Positions 34,392 through 43,560 of a stretch of 64,000 bases of DNA are shown here, piece after piece. Within the stretch, counting starts at the first letter, position 1; each line of letters opens with the position of its first letter. The stretch comes from GCA-2709075 sp038146865 (lineage in GTDB: Bacteria; Pseudomonadota; Alphaproteobacteria; MPNO01; UBA2964). Below the pieces are notes generated by a model that was given only the letters and a program-made list of their open reading frames with translations, did no database searches and was not told where the DNA came from. The position numbers and the translations under genes are program-made. The stretch is taken from assembly GCA_038146865.1 (NCBI GenBank), contig JAYQSL010000001.1, forward strand, positions 310,001 through 374,000, in the 5' to 3' direction.

Positions 34392-35357
34392 ATGGCACGC
34401 AGTAAGATCGCCCTTGTAGGCGCCGGTAACATTGGCGGAACCCTGGCCCATTTAGCCGGATTAAAGGAACTCGGAGACGTTGTTCTATTTGACATAGTTA
34501 AAGGCGTTCCCTCAGGAAAGGCGCTGGATTTGGTCGAGTCTTCTCCTATTGAAGGTTTCGACTCAAATATGAAAGGTGCATCAAGTTACTCAGCAATAAA
34601 AGGCGCAGACGTGGTAATTGTGACCGCTGGTATTCCCAGAAAGCCGGGGATGAGCCGTGACGATTTAATCGGAACCAACGCAAAAGTAATGCAGGCTGTG
34701 GGGGAAGGTATTAAGAAGAACTGCCCAGAGGCATTTGTTATTTGTATCACCAATCCACTCGATGCCATGGTTTGGGCTCTTCGTGAGGCAAGCGGTCTTC
34801 CAAAGAAGCGCGTTGTAGGTATGGCAGGAATTCTTGACTCCGGGCGATTTAGATACTTTCTGGCCGAAGAGATGGGGGTATCTGTTCAGGACGTAACGGC
34901 GTTTGTTCTCGGCGGGCATGGCGATACTATGGTTCCATTGCCTAGATATTCCACTGTAGCGGGGATCCCTCTACCAGATCTTATTAAAATGGGTTGGCTC
35001 ACCAACGATAGACTTAAAAAGATTGTTCAACGGACGAGAGATGGAGGAGCTGAGATCGTCCAGCTTTTGGGCAATGGATCCGCATTTTATGCTCCCGCTT
35101 CATCAGCAATCCAAATGGCAGAGTCTTATCTCAAAGACCAAAAGCGAGTTCTTCCATGCGCTGCGATGTTGAACGGTGAGTATGGAGTGAAAGGGCTTTA
35201 TATTGGGGTTCCGGTGGTAATAGGAGCTGGTGGTGTGGAGAAAGTGGTTGAAATAAATCTCAATAAATCTGAACAGGCAGCCTTTGATAAATCCGTTGGT
35301 GCCGTCAAAGAGCTGGTTGATGTTGTTAAAAAAATGAAAAGAGGGAAAGCTAATTAA
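34392..35357 (+). CDS. mdh: Malate dehydrogenase (LDH-like type)
   Basis: A 321-residue NAD-dependent dehydrogenase. It opens with the Rossmann motif KIALVGAGNIGGTLAHLAGL. IPRKPGMSRDDLIGTNAKV holds the substrate-binding Arg residues. The catalytic His is in VLGGHGDTMVPLPRYSTVAG near residue 177. Length and motifs fit the alphaproteobacterial lactate-dehydrogenase-like malate dehydrogenase. AAGGAGCACTC precedes ATG 34392. It links the sdh and suc gene groups. Confidence 0.97.
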   Translation: MARSKIALVGAGNIGGTLAHLAGLKELGDVVLFDIVKGVPSGKALDLVESSPIEGFDSNMKGASSYSAIKGADVVIVTAGIPRKPGMSRDDLIGTNAKVMQAVGEGIKKNCPEAFVICITNPLDAMVWALREASGLPKKRVVGMAGILDSGRFRYFLAEEMGVSVQDVTAFVLGGHGDTMVPLPRYSTVAGIPLPDLIKMGWLTNDRLKKIVQRTRDGGAEIVQLLGNGSAFYAPASSAIQMAESYLKDQKRVLPCAAMLNGEYGVKGLYIGVPVVIGAGGVEKVVEINLNKSEQAAFDKSVGAVKELVDVVKKMKRGKAN

Positions 35358-35406
35358 TAAACTTTTTCTTATTTTTCTTTGAGTGACGAAAAGACAGTAA
35401 ATTTCT

Positions 35407-36576
35407 ATGAATATTCACGAATATCAGGCTAAGGATCTGCTCCGCAAGTTTGGAGTTTCTGTACCCCGCGGGGGAGTTGCTTACACCGCTGACGAGGCGG
35501 TTAAAGTTGCGGAGGAATTGGGTGGGCCCGTATGGGTTGTGAAATCTCAGATTCACGCGGGTGGTCGGGGTAAAGCAGGCGGGGTTAAGCTGGCCAAATC
35601 AATTGACGAGGTTAAGAAATTCTCTAGTGAAATGATTGGTATGAACCTTGTGACCCATCAAACGGGGCCTGAAGGAAAAGAGGTGACCAGAGTCTACGTT
35701 GAAGAGGGTTGCGATATCAAAAGAGAATTATATCTGGGAATTTTGGTAGATCGCACTTCAAGCCGTATCACCATCATGGCTTCTACCGAGGGTGGTATGG
35801 ACATTGAGGAAGTGGCCGCCAATTCTCCAGAAAAAATACTTAAACTGTCGGTTGATCCAGTTACAGGTCTCCAAGCGCATCATTCCCGACGAATTGGGTA
35901 TGGGCTTGGACTAGAGGGTGGTCAGGTCAAGTCCTGCATCCGGTTCCTCGACGGAATGTACAGAGCTTTTACCGAACTAGACGCCTCCGTAGTAGAGATC
36001 AATCCGCTGGTGGTCACTGGCGAGGGAGATGTAGTCGCGCTCGATGCAAAAATGAATTTTGATGATAATGCTTTATTTCGGCATGAGAATATCGCGGAAC
36101 TGCGAGATGAGACAGAAGAGGACCCTACAGAGCTAGAAGCTACTAAATATGACCTTAACTATGTAAAACTTGATGGGAATATTGGTTGCATGGTTAATGG
36201 GGCAGGTCTCGCGATGGCAACCATGGATATTATTAAATATTATGGCGGAGAGCCTGCAAACTTCTTGGATGTTGGCGGTGGGGCTACACGAGATAGAGTT
36301 ACAGCGGCTTTCAAACTGATTTTATCGGATCCCAACGTAGAGGCGCTACTGGTGAATATATTTGGGGGGATTATGCGATGCGATGTGATTGCGGAAGGCG
36401 TGGTCGCAGCTGCTAGGGAAGTGAGTTTATCTGTGCCGTTGTGCGTCAGGTTGGCAGGCACAAACGTGGAACTAGGCAAAAGAATATTAGAAGAGTCAGG
36501 GCTCCCTATTATTGCCGCAGACGACTTAGCTGATGCCGCAGAAAAAGCGGTGATGGCTGCGAGGGAGGCTGCGTAA
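35407..36576 (+). CDS. sucC: Succinyl-CoA ligase (ADP-forming) beta subunit
   Basis: A 389-residue ATP-grasp subunit. Its start MNIHEYQAKDLLRKFGV is diagnostic. Nucleotide-binding VVKSQIHAGGRGKAGGVKL lies near residue 47. The ligase domain shows NFLDVGGGATRDRVTAAFKL near 285 and VNIFGGIMRCDVIAEG. With SucD it couples succinyl-CoA cleavage to ATP formation. The last base of its stop is the first base of the sucD start (TAATG). Confidence 0.98.
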   Translation: MNIHEYQAKDLLRKFGVSVPRGGVAYTADEAVKVAEELGGPVWVVKSQIHAGGRGKAGGVKLAKSIDEVKKFSSEMIGMNLVTHQTGPEGKEVTRVYVEEGCDIKRELYLGILVDRTSSRITIMASTEGGMDIEEVAANSPEKILKLSVDPVTGLQAHHSRRIGYGLGLEGGQVKSCIRFLDGMYRAFTELDASVVEINPLVVTGEGDVVALDAKMNFDDNALFRHENIAELRDETEEDPTELEATKYDLNYVKLDGNIGCMVNGAGLAMATMDIIKYYGGEPANFLDVGGGATRDRVTAAFKLILSDPNVEALLVNIFGGIMRCDVIAEGVVAAAREVSLSVPLCVRLAGTNVELGKRILEESGLPIIAADDLADAAEKAVMAAREAA

Positions 36577-37451
36577 TGGCTGTACTGGTCGACAAAAACA
36601 CCAAAGTGATTTGTCAGGGGTTCACAGGTTCTCAAGGCACATTTCATTCGGAGCAGGCAATAGCCTACGGGACAAACATGGTTGGGGGAGTTACCCCGGG
36701 CAAAGGTGGAGGAAGTCACCTTGACCTTCCTATATTTGATACGGTTGCTCATGCAGTAGAACAGACGAGTGCTGATGCGACGGTTATTTATGTTCCCCCT
36801 CCGTTTGCAGCTGATGCTATATTAGAGGCAATTGACGCAGACCTCAGTCTTATCGTCTGTATAACCGAGGGAATTCCGGTTCTCGACATGGTCAGAGTGA
36901 AAAGAGCTCTTGCAGGTTCTAAATCGCGTCTTATCGGTCCAAATTGTCCGGGTATTATCACTCCAGATGAGTGTAAAATTGGTATTATGCCTGGAAATAT
37001 ACACCAGCGCGGTAAGATCGGAATTGTTTCTAGGTCTGGGACTCTGACCTATGAGGCGGTGGCACAGACGACCACGGCGGGACTTGGGCAGACTACATGC
37101 ATAGGCATCGGTGGTGACCCTGTGAACGGCACGAATTTTATTGATGCACTGGAATTATTTCTTGATGATGAAGAAACTGAGGCAATCGTGATGATCGGGG
37201 AAATCGGAGGGTCAGCAGAAGAAGACGCGGCCGATTTTTACAAAAGAGCGAAAAACCAAAAGCCCATGGTAGGTTTTATTGCGGGTGCGACGGCTCCACC
37301 CGGCCGACGCATGGGGCATGCAGGTGCTATAATAGCCGGGGGAAAAGGTGGTGCTGAAGACAAGATAGAGGCGATGAGAATCGCTGGCATATCTGTTTCT
37401 GAGTCACCCGCCGCACTGGGCCAGACCATGCTGGACCTATTAAACAATTAA
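36576..37451 (+). CDS. sucD: Succinyl-CoA ligase (ADP-forming) alpha subunit
   Basis: A 291-residue CoA-binding subunit. CQGFTGSQGTFHSEQAIAYG near the N-terminus binds CoA. GPNCPGIITPDECKIGIMPG lies near residue 125. The phosphorylated active-site histidine is in RMGHAGAIIAGGKGGAEDKI near 250. Length is normal. It overlaps sucC by one base, giving matched synthesis of the two subunits. A 94-bp AT-rich gap precedes sucA. Confidence 0.98.
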   Translation: MAVLVDKNTKVICQGFTGSQGTFHSEQAIAYGTNMVGGVTPGKGGGSHLDLPIFDTVAHAVEQTSADATVIYVPPPFAADAILEAIDADLSLIVCITEGIPVLDMVRVKRALAGSKSRLIGPNCPGIITPDECKIGIMPGNIHQRGKIGIVSRSGTLTYEAVAQTTTAGLGQTTCIGIGGDPVNGTNFIDALELFLDDEETEAIVMIGEIGGSAEEDAADFYKRAKNQKPMVGFIAGATAPPGRRMGHAGAIIAGGKGGAEDKIEAMRIAGISVSESPAALGQTMLDLLNN

Positions 37452-37545
37452 GTATTCGAATATTAATCAAAAAATATGGTAAGATTTTTGTAATCGACAC
37501 CCTATCTAAGAGTAAGTAGCAAACTTTCCTCTAAAGAACCTAGCG

Positions 37546-40425
37546 ATGTCTCTCGATAAATCAATCAGCACCTCTTTCCTGGCAGGTACAAATACTGCTT
37601 TCCTTGAGGAGCTCTATCTTAGGTTTTTGAAGGACCCCAAGTCGTTGGATGAAGCCTGGCGGGGTTTTTTCTCTGATTTAAATGACAAGGCACCAGAGGT
37701 TTCTCGCGCGATTCTTGGCGCTAGTTGGGCCCCTAGGCAAGATCGGACTTTGGGGAGGGTTAATGGACTTAGTGATGATATTCCCAATATTACTGGTTCT
37801 GATCTGACGGATGCCGAACAAGCACCCGATTTTAAGCGCGCTATAACAGACTCTATTAGAGCTTTGATGCTTGTCCGCTCCTATCGTGTGAGGGGACATT
37901 TGGCTGCTAACCTAGATCCACTTGGAATTCACAAACAAGAGGATCATCCCGAATTAAATTATAAAGCCTACGGCTTCAAGCAAGAAGATTTGGGTCGACG
38001 AATATATATCGACAATGTTCTCGGGTTAGAAAACCCCACCCTTAAGGAAATTTTGACCAGACTACAGGAGACTTATTGCGGAACTGTGGGTGTAGAGTTT
38101 ATGCACATCCAGGAACCTAATCAAAAGCAATGGATACAGGAGCGTATAGAGGGTATTCATAACAAGACAGCATTTAGTCCGCTTGGCAAAGAAACCCTTC
38201 TGGTTCGTTTGACCGAAGCAGAGACATTCGAAAATTTTCTAAATACCAAATATCCTGGCACAAAAAGGTTTGGACTTGATGGAGGGGAGAGCCTCATTCC
38301 CGCCCTCGAACAGGTCCTGAAAAGAGGCAGTCAGTTGGGTGTCCGCGAGGTCGTTCTCGGTATGCCTCATAGGGGCCGTCTTTCGGTATTAGCACACGTA
38401 ATGCGCAAGCCATACGCGGCTATAATTTCTGAGTTCCAAGGCAATTCAAGTCTGCCAGAGGGAGTTCAGGGGTCTGGTGATGTAAAGTACCACTTGGGCA
38501 CCTCTGCCGACATTGGTTATGATGATAAAACTATTCACCTTTCCCTTTCGCCCAACCCGTCCCATTTGGAAGCCGTTGACCCGGTAATTGCAGGTCGAGT
38601 TAGAGCTAAACAACGACAGCTGAATGATACTGAGCGGAGAGAAGTGCTCGGAATAGTTATGCACGGTGACGCAGCCTTTGCTGGGCAGGGATTGGTTGCG
38701 GAATGTTTGGATATTGCAGATGTAAAAGGCTACCGAACTGGAGGCACTATTCACTTCATAGTGAACAACCAGATTGGTTTTACCACGAACCCAATGGATT
38801 CGAGGTCGACGCCCTACCCTTCAGACATAGCAAAGGGTGCGCAGGCACCTGTTTTCCATGTGAATGGAGACGATGTTGAAGCAACGGTGCATGTGGCCAG
38901 AATTGCGACCGAATTTCGTCAAGAATTTAGGAAGGACGTCGTAATTGATATGTGGTGTTACAGGCGTTTTGGGCACAATGAAGGCGATGAGCCCGCGTTC
39001 ACGCAGCCCTTGATGTACTCGCAAATTGCTCGGCAGCCTAGCACTAGACGTCTCTATGTTGATCAGCTTGTTCGCGAACGCGCCATGACTCTCGATCGGG
39101 CAAAAGAAATCGTTAATGATGTGCGTGGCCGTTTGGAGAGAGATTTTGATGCAGCTGCCACCTACAAACCGAATAAGGCGGATTGGCTTGACGGCAAGTG
39201 GGCACATTTGAATACGGCCCCCACATTGGAGGAACGCCGAGGAGACACAGCGTTATCGCTCAATAATTTAGAACGTTTGGGTAACGCAATCGTCAATATT
39301 CCAGAGGACTTCAATATTCATCCGCGGCTCAAACGGATCATGGGCGCAAGACGCAAGATGGTCGAGACGGGTAATAATATTGATTGGTCCATGGGAGAGG
39401 CATTAGCGTTTGGCTCGCTGGCAGACGAAGGTTACTTAGTGCGCCTCTCTGGGCAAGACGTTCAACGGGGGACTTTCTCACAACGTCATGCCCATCTAAT
39501 AGATCAAAAGACAGAACGACATTACATCCCATTGATGAATATCAGCAAAAATCAGGGGCGCTTCGTGGCTCATAACAGTCCGCTTTCTGAAGCTGCTATC
39601 CTTGGCTTTGAATACGGTTACAGCTTGGTAGAACCGGATGCACTCGTTTGCTGGGAAGCGCAATTCGGCGATTTTTCGAATGGCGCCCAGGTCATCATTG
39701 ATCAATTCATTTCATCTGCCGAACGAAAATGGTTGCGTATGTCGGGCATCGTCATGTTGCTTCCTCACGGCTATGAGGGGCAGGGCCCGGAGCATTCCTC
39801 GGCTCGGCTCGAACGCTATCTTCAACTTTGCGGTGAGGACAACATGCAAGTTTGTATGCCGTCCACTCCAGCTAGCTATTTTCACCTACTGCGCCGGCAA
39901 TTGCATCGCAGTTTCCGGAAACCACTAATTATTATGACGCCGAAGTCTTTATTGCGGAATAAATTATGCGTTTCGTCTTTATCGGATATGGGACCAGGGA
40001 CCAGTTTCAAACGAGTTATACCTGACACAGACGAGGGTGTATCGGGGTCTAGTGTTAAACGTGTGATATTGTGCTCCGGTAAAGTTTATTATGACTTATT
40101 TGAGGAAAGACGATCCCGTGACATTAAGAATATTGCCTTGGTTCGGTTGGAACAAATTTATCCTTTCCCAAATATATCTCTTCGGGCAGAGCTCCAGAAG
40201 TATCCTGGTGCGGAAGTTGTATGGTGTCAGGAGGAGCCCCAAAATATGGGTGCGTGGACATTTGTTGATCGCCGGATAGAAGCCTTGCTCAGTGAGTTGG
40301 GCGGAGAAGTCACACGTCCAAGGTATATCGGAAGAGGTGAAGCAGCCTCGCCAGCGACAGGGTCTGCAAAGAACCACGTTGAGCAACAGAAACAATTAGT
40401 CGACGAGGCGCTGTTGCCGGTTTGA
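37546..40425 (+). CDS. sucA: 2-oxoglutarate dehydrogenase E1 component
   Basis: A 959-residue thiamine-diphosphate decarboxylase. The N-terminal FLAGTNTAFLEELYLRFLKD is the E2-binding region. Active-site elements are MPHRGRLSVLAHVMRKP near residue 275, the GDAAFAGQGLVAECLDIADV ThDP motif near 375, and YRRFGHNEGDEPAFTQPLMY near 465. GYEGQGPEHSSARLERYLQL lies in the C-terminal half. It decarboxylates 2-oxoglutarate and passes the succinyl group to the E2 lipoyl arm. sucB follows after 34 bp. Confidence 0.98.
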   Translation: MSLDKSISTSFLAGTNTAFLEELYLRFLKDPKSLDEAWRGFFSDLNDKAPEVSRAILGASWAPRQDRTLGRVNGLSDDIPNITGSDLTDAEQAPDFKRAITDSIRALMLVRSYRVRGHLAANLDPLGIHKQEDHPELNYKAYGFKQEDLGRRIYIDNVLGLENPTLKEILTRLQETYCGTVGVEFMHIQEPNQKQWIQERIEGIHNKTAFSPLGKETLLVRLTEAETFENFLNTKYPGTKRFGLDGGESLIPALEQVLKRGSQLGVREVVLGMPHRGRLSVLAHVMRKPYAAIISEFQGNSSLPEGVQGSGDVKYHLGTSADIGYDDKTIHLSLSPNPSHLEAVDPVIAGRVRAKQRQLNDTERREVLGIVMHGDAAFAGQGLVAECLDIADVKGYRTGGTIHFIVNNQIGFTTNPMDSRSTPYPSDIAKGAQAPVFHVNGDDVEATVHVARIATEFRQEFRKDVVIDMWCYRRFGHNEGDEPAFTQPLMYSQIARQPSTRRLYVDQLVRERAMTLDRAKEIVNDVRGRLERDFDAAATYKPNKADWLDGKWAHLNTAPTLEERRGDTALSLNNLERLGNAIVNIPEDFNIHPRLKRIMGARRKMVETGNNIDWSMGEALAFGSLADEGYLVRLSGQDVQRGTFSQRHAHLIDQKTERHYIPLMNISKNQGRFVAHNSPLSEAAILGFEYGYSLVEPDALVCWEAQFGDFSNGAQVIIDQFISSAERKWLRMSGIVMLLPHGYEGQGPEHSSARLERYLQLCGEDNMQVCMPSTPASYFHLLRRQLHRSFRKPLIIMTPKSLLRNKLCVSSLSDMGPGTSFKRVIPDTDEGVSGSSVKRVILCSGKVYYDLFEERRSRDIKNIALVRLEQIYPFPNISLRAELQKYPGAEVVWCQEEPQNMGAWTFVDRRIEALLSELGGEVTRPRYIGRGEAASPATGSAKNHVEQQKQLVDEALLPV

Positions 40426-40459
40426 AACATAGAATCCTTTTTGAGCAGGAATTTGCATA

Positions 40460-41677
40460 ATGGATATTGTTGTACCCCAATTGGGAGAGTCAGTTTCGGA
40501 AGCCACTGTGGCAAAGTGGTACAAGAAAGTCGGGGATGTTGTTAAGGCCGATGAACCGATTGTCGAGTTAGAAACTGATAAAGTAACGTTGGAAATTAAT
40601 TCTCCGGGAAACGGAAAACTCTATGGGATAGCCTATGACGTTGGCGATGAAGTTGGTGTAGGAACTGTCCTGGGAGCTATCGAAGAAGCTGAAGCAACTC
40701 AGAGCGTCATAAATGCTGAAGTCTCTGACGAGGGGGTGGTTTCCGCGGCCCCTGCTGCGAGCGCGGATAGAGATTTGCCTCAAAATCATCTTTCACCAGC
40801 CGTGCGCAAACTCATTGCCGATAATAATCTCGACTTGGGATCAATCGAGGGCACTGGAAGGGGGGGGAGGCTCACCAAGTCTGATGTCGTGTCATATATG
40901 GAAAATCTTGATACCGACGCCGGCAGTCAAGTTGACACACAGGCCGAGCCCATAGAACAAAAAAGTAAGTCAACTAATCGCAATGAGGAGAGGGTTCGAT
41001 TGAGCCGCCTCAGAAAAAGAATTGCCGAACGTCTTAAGGAAGCCCAGAATACCGCGGCAATCTTAACAACTTTTAACGAAGTTGATATGACCGCGGTTTT
41101 GGATGCGAGATCGCGGTACAAAGAGCAATTTGAAAAGAAACATGGCGTCAGACTGGGCTTTATGTCTTTTTTTGCTAAGGCTTGCATTATTGCTTTAGGC
41201 GAAATTCCTGCGGTTAATGCGATGATTGATGGTGATGAGATTGTTTATCGTCAGTATGTCGATATGGGCATTGCAGTGGGAACTGATCAGGGTCTAGTGG
41301 TTCCTGTTATTAGAGATGCACAAGATCGATCTTTTTCGGATATAGAAAAGTCTGTTGGTGAGTTAGGTAAAAAGGCCCGTTCTGGTGAATTAAGTGTTGA
41401 CGATCTCACGGGTGGGTCGTTTACGATCACTAATGGCGGAGTTTATGGCTCTTTACTCTCGACCCCTATTATCAATCCGCCTCAATCAGCAATCTTGGGA
41501 ATGCACAAAATACAAGAACGACCTATTGCTATAAATGGAGAAGTCTTGGTGCGGCCCATGATGTATTTAGCGTTATCTTATGACCATCGAATTATAGATG
41601 GCGCGGAGGCTGTGACTTTCCTAGTTAGGGTGAAAGAGTGCATCGAGGAACCGGATCGCATTCTCTTCGATGTTTAA
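40460..41677 (+). CDS. sucB: 2-oxoglutarate dehydrogenase E2, dihydrolipoyllysine succinyltransferase
   Basis: A 405-residue protein with three domains. The lipoyl domain has the modified lysine in VELETDKVTLEINSP near residue 42. A peripheral-subunit-binding domain follows (SPAVRKLIADNNLDLGSIEG, near 110). The catalytic core ends in LALSYDHRIIDGAEAVTFLV with the catalytic His and Asp near 375. Linkers between the domains are Ala/Glu/Gln-rich. Its lipoyl lysine is a plausible substrate for the lipoate ligase at the left edge of the window. Confidence 0.97.
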   Translation: MDIVVPQLGESVSEATVAKWYKKVGDVVKADEPIVELETDKVTLEINSPGNGKLYGIAYDVGDEVGVGTVLGAIEEAEATQSVINAEVSDEGVVSAAPAASADRDLPQNHLSPAVRKLIADNNLDLGSIEGTGRGGRLTKSDVVSYMENLDTDAGSQVDTQAEPIEQKSKSTNRNEERVRLSRLRKRIAERLKEAQNTAAILTTFNEVDMTAVLDARSRYKEQFEKKHGVRLGFMSFFAKACIIALGEIPAVNAMIDGDEIVYRQYVDMGIAVGTDQGLVVPVIRDAQDRSFSDIEKSVGELGKKARSGELSVDDLTGGSFTITNGGVYGSLLSTPIINPPQSAILGMHKIQERPIAINGEVLVRPMMYLALSYDHRIIDGAEAVTFLVRVKECIEEPDRILFDV

Positions 41678-41708
41678 TCTTAAGGAAATCATTTTGATCG
41701 GATTTTAG

Positions 41709-43118
41709 ATGGTTGATAACAGTTTCGATTTGGTGGTCATTGGTTCTGGACCGGGAGGTTATGTGGCTGCGATCCGCGCGGCGCAACTCGGACTCAAGGT
41801 AGCTTGCGTTGATAAAAGGGGTAAAGCGGGTGGGACCTGTTTGAATGTTGGATGTATACCTTCCAAGGCATTGCTGCAATCTTCTGAAAAATATTATGAG
41901 GCGAAATATCACCTGGCCGAGCATGGGGTGAAAGCGGATACGGTTACCTTGGATTTAGAGGCTATGCTTGGTCGCAAAGATGACGTTGTTAAGGGACTAA
42001 ATCAGGGTGTCTCCCTACTTTTTAGGAAGAATAAAGTTGAAGAAATTCATGGCACAGCTCGTCTGTTAGGAAACGGTAAGGTTAAGGTAACCGACAGCGA
42101 TGCAGAGCGGGTCCTGAGTGCAAAAAACATCCTAATTGCTACGGGATCTGAGCCAATGTCATTACCGGGCGTAGTCGTTAATGAGGACAACGTGGTTAGC
42201 TCTTCCGGTGCTTTAAGCCTGAGTAAAGTGCCAGAACACCTGGTCGTGATAGGAGCAGGATATATTGGATTGGAGATGGCTTCTGTCTGGCGCCGCCTTG
42301 GCGCTGAAGTTACGGTGGTTGAATTTCTTGATCGCATCACACCAAACATGGACGCAGAGACATCAGCGGTATTGCAGCAATCCCTTGAGAAGCAGGGGAT
42401 AAAGTTTCGCCTAAACACCCGAGTAGTTGGAACAGCCGAGCGAGGTTCTGAAACGATTGTCTCTTTAGAACCAAAAAACGGTAGTAGAGTTGAGGAAATA
42501 GGCTGCGAAGTTGTTCTTCTCGCAATAGGCCGTCAACCGTTCACAACAGGACTTGGACTTGAAGAGGTCGGGGTCAGGGTAAGTGCTAGAGGTTTTATAG
42601 AGGTCGATGATAAATTTGAAACTTCAGTTTCAGGAATTTTTGCTATCGGTGATGTGATTCCCGGCCCAATGCTTGCCCATAAGGCTGAAGAGGAAGCGGT
42701 AGTCGCTGTAGAGATGATGGTAGGGCAGTCGGGACATGTTAATTACAAATGTATTCCCTCGGTAATTTATACTGCGCCAGAAGTCGCTTCAGTGGGTTTG
42801 TCTGAGGAAGAATTAAAAGCATCGGGGATTGGGTATCGTTCAGGAAAATTTCCTTTCTTGGCTAATTCACGCGCGCGATCTTCTGGCCTGGATCAAGTTG
42901 GTTTTGTTAAAATTTTGGTTGATGAGAAAGTGGATACCATAGTTGGGGCCCATATCATTGGGCCAGACGCCGGCACCTTGATTGCAGAGTTATCCTTGGC
43001 GATGGAATTTTCCGCTAGCGCAGAGGATGTAGCGCGGACGTGTCATGCCCATCCTACGCTCAATGAGGCGATTAAAGAGGCTGCTCTTGCTGCTTATAGT
43101 CAGCCTATTCATTTGTGA
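41709..43118 (+). CDS. lpdA: Dihydrolipoyl dehydrogenase (E3)
   Basis: A 469-residue FAD/NAD disulfide reductase. VVIGSGPGGYVAAIRAAQLG binds FAD. The redox cysteine pair is in GGTCLNVGCIPSKALL near residue 42. The NAD-binding VIGAGYIGLEMASVWRRLG lies near 180. The C-terminal His-Glu pair of the partner subunit is in CHAHPTLNEAIKEAA near 445. It reoxidises dihydrolipoyl groups of SucB and possibly other complexes. It closes the TCA run. Confidence 0.98.
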   Translation: MVDNSFDLVVIGSGPGGYVAAIRAAQLGLKVACVDKRGKAGGTCLNVGCIPSKALLQSSEKYYEAKYHLAEHGVKADTVTLDLEAMLGRKDDVVKGLNQGVSLLFRKNKVEEIHGTARLLGNGKVKVTDSDAERVLSAKNILIATGSEPMSLPGVVVNEDNVVSSSGALSLSKVPEHLVVIGAGYIGLEMASVWRRLGAEVTVVEFLDRITPNMDAETSAVLQQSLEKQGIKFRLNTRVVGTAERGSETIVSLEPKNGSRVEEIGCEVVLLAIGRQPFTTGLGLEEVGVRVSARGFIEVDDKFETSVSGIFAIGDVIPGPMLAHKAEEEAVVAVEMMVGQSGHVNYKCIPSVIYTAPEVASVGLSEEELKASGIGYRSGKFPFLANSRARSSGLDQVGFVKILVDEKVDTIVGAHIIGPDAGTLIAELSLAMEFSASAEDVARTCHAHPTLNEAIKEAALAAYSQPIHL

Positions 43119-43204
43119 TCAAATTTGGCCAAACCCCGTCGTTGATTAGGAAGATCGACCAACCTTGATCAAGTTAAAATTTTATTGGACAGGTTTAATG
43201 ATTT

Positions 43205-43474
43205 ATGAGGAAGGGTCTTAGACATTACCTGATCGTTATTTCAGGCTGGGCCTTTATTTTTTTGGGTTTCTTGGGGCTCTTTTTGCCGATTCTACAGGGG
43301 GTTCTTTTCCTTTGTATCGGGTTGGTCCTGTTATCTCGTCGTTCGCCGCGCGTTCGATTGCTTATAATGAAGACTGGCAGTCGCTACCCTAAGTTTAGGT
43401 TAGGTATCAGTGTGGGGAGGGCAAAGGCAAAGAGGTGGTTGGCCCTGATAGCCTCCAAATTCGGTAATAATTAG
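43205..43474 (+). CDS. Small membrane protein, YbaN/DUF454- or PGPGW-like
   Basis: An 89-residue protein with a hydrophobic hairpin (WAFIFLGFLGLFLPILQG, then VLFLCIGLVLLS, residues 16-44). A very basic tail follows (15 or so Lys/Arg). The layout, two close membrane spans around an LP-x-x-x-G turn followed by SRRSPRVR, resembles the DUF454 and PGPGW small membrane families. I cannot decide between them and no function is assigned. It follows lpdA by 86 bp on the same strand. The ATG at 43205 lacks a strong ribosome site. Confidence 0.6.
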   Translation: MRKGLRHYLIVISGWAFIFLGFLGLFLPILQGVLFLCIGLVLLSRRSPRVRLLIMKTGSRYPKFRLGISVGRAKAKRWLALIASKFGNN

Positions 43475-43560
43475 TTTTTGGGGAATTTGGGATTAGTTAA
43501 ATACGAGTCTGCAATTCCAAATGATGTATGTGTCCTGATTGAAATGTCTATTATTTGATT

